DNA of 64,000 bases from Saccharopolyspora rhizosphaerae (GTDB lineage: Bacteria > Actinomycetota > Actinomycetes > Mycobacteriales > Pseudonocardiaceae), in the NCBI RefSeq assembly GCF_003931915.1, contig NZ_RSAA01000035.1, positions 1-64,000 on the forward strand, written 5' to 3'. Positions within the stretch are counted from its first letter, which is position 1, and each line of letters begins with the position of its first letter. The translations under genes and the position numbers were made by a program. Under the pieces are notes generated by a model. That model ran no database searches, was not told where the DNA came from, and saw only the letters and a list, made by a program, of their open reading frames with translations. Positions 63,504 to 64,000 of this stretch are shown here, one piece after another.

Positions 63504-64000
63504 TCACTCCTTCGGAGCGGGCTTGTCGACCTTCACGGTCTCCTGCCCGACCTCGTCGGCGGCCAACGCCTCGGCGTCCGGGCCGCTGGGCGCGGAGGAA
63601 CCGGCCGAACCGGTGAAGCTCTTCTTGAACTCCTCGACCGCGTCCACGATGGCCTTCTCGGCGTCGGCCGACATCTTGCCGGTCTCGACGATGTCCTTGA
63701 GCGTCGTCTCGTGCGAGCGGCGCATGTGGGCCAGGAACTCGCTCTCGAAGCGGCGCACGTCGTTGATCGCCACCGAGTCGAGGTGGCCCTTGGTCGCGAT
63801 GTAGAGCGAGACGACCTCGTCCTCCACCGGCAGCGGCTCGCCCTGGCCCTGCTTGAGGACCTCCATCAGGCGGGCACCGCGGTCGAGCTGGGCCTTGGAC
63901 GCGGCGTCCAGGTCCGAGGCGAAGGCCGAGAAGGCCTCCAGCTCGCGGTACTGGGCCAGGTCCAGACGCAGCGAACCGGTGACGCTCTTCATCGCCTTGA
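63504..64000 (-). CDS. atpA: ATP synthase F1 alpha subunit, C-terminus (truncated by window edge)
   Basis: The C-terminal 165 residues of atp[21 protein letters not shown] and [20 protein letters not shown] are diagnostic of the alpha-subunit C-terminal domain. The tail after residue 130 ([18 protein letters not shown]) is an actinobacterial extension. The gene continues right of the window, where the rest of the atp operon should lie. Confidence 0.95.
   Translation of the reverse strand, partial: KAMKSVTGSLRLDLAQYRELEAFSAFASDLDAASKAQLDRGARLMEVLKQGQGEPLPVEDEVVSLYIATKGHLDSVAINDVRRFESEFLAHMRRSHETTLKDIVETGKMSADAEKAIVDAVEEFKKSFTGSAGSSAPSGPDAEALAADEVGQETVKVDKPAPKE

Overview
This 64 kb window is high-GC chromosomal DNA of an actinobacterium, most likely from the family Pseudonocardiaceae (Saccharopolyspora or a relative; the genus is an inference). 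The evidence is GC-rich codon usage with many GTG and TTG starts, a NucS mismatch endonuclease, a MurA with Asp in place of the catalytic Cys, a DivIVA/Scy-like coiled-coil protein, a chaplin-like secreted peptide, and the actinobacterial gene order atpA-atpG-atpD-atpC-DUF2550, then PduO adenosyltransferase and murA. I found no tRNA, rRNA, CRISPR array, insertion sequence or prophage.

Layout, left to right. 0-8.5 kb: the start of etfB (cut by the edge), DegV, the HrpA helicase, a THUMP-like methyltransferase, an enoyl-CoA hydratase and an ABC ATPase. 8.8-10 kb: a cysteine-type leader peptide, then a cysteine dioxygenase-like gene and a rhodanese (sulfur metabolism). 10-24 kb: a TPR-like membrane protein, an oxidoreductase, a TetR/MFS pair with two operators, glycogen phosphorylase, two zinc-peptidase lipoproteins, a tyrosine phosphatase, YbbN, a chaplin-like peptide, MarR and CutA. 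24.2-30.9 kb: an exported GH47 alpha-mannosidase divergent from a LacI regulator, a mannose-6-phosphate isomerase-like enzyme and a three-gene monosaccharide ABC importer, which together look like a mannose-scavenging locus. 31-46.5 kb: a TipAS protein, DinB, thiolase, methylmalonyl-CoA epimerase, a penicillin-acylase family enzyme, a TetR, an SPW protein, the coiled-coil scaffold, hydrolases, a frameshifted acetyltransferase and a DUF3558-like lipoprotein. 46.6-49 kb: a PTS-dependent dihydroxyacetone kinase operon with DhaM fused to HPr. 49-56.6 kb: an aldehyde dehydrogenase, a sodium:solute symporter with a small membrane partner, NucS, an amino-acid permease and a NUDIX hydrolase. 56.6-64 kb: an ABM-domain protein, MurA, PduO, two GNATs, DUF2550 and the ATP synthase genes (atpA cut by the right edge).

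The most striking unexplained structure is a dispersed intergenic repeat with core GGGAACCTTCC, often extended to GGGAACCTTCCTGYCAC and preceded by GAGCA. It occurs at about 20 places, nearly always beside the 3' end of a gene, as single half-sites or as near-perfect inverted pairs of about 45-60 bp. It carries no T-tract. In one place it lies immediately beyond a conventional terminator. It explains the recurring false N-terminal extensions (GTFLP, GRFPC and similar) seen when flanking genes are started too early. It is the best candidate here for an undescribed element family.
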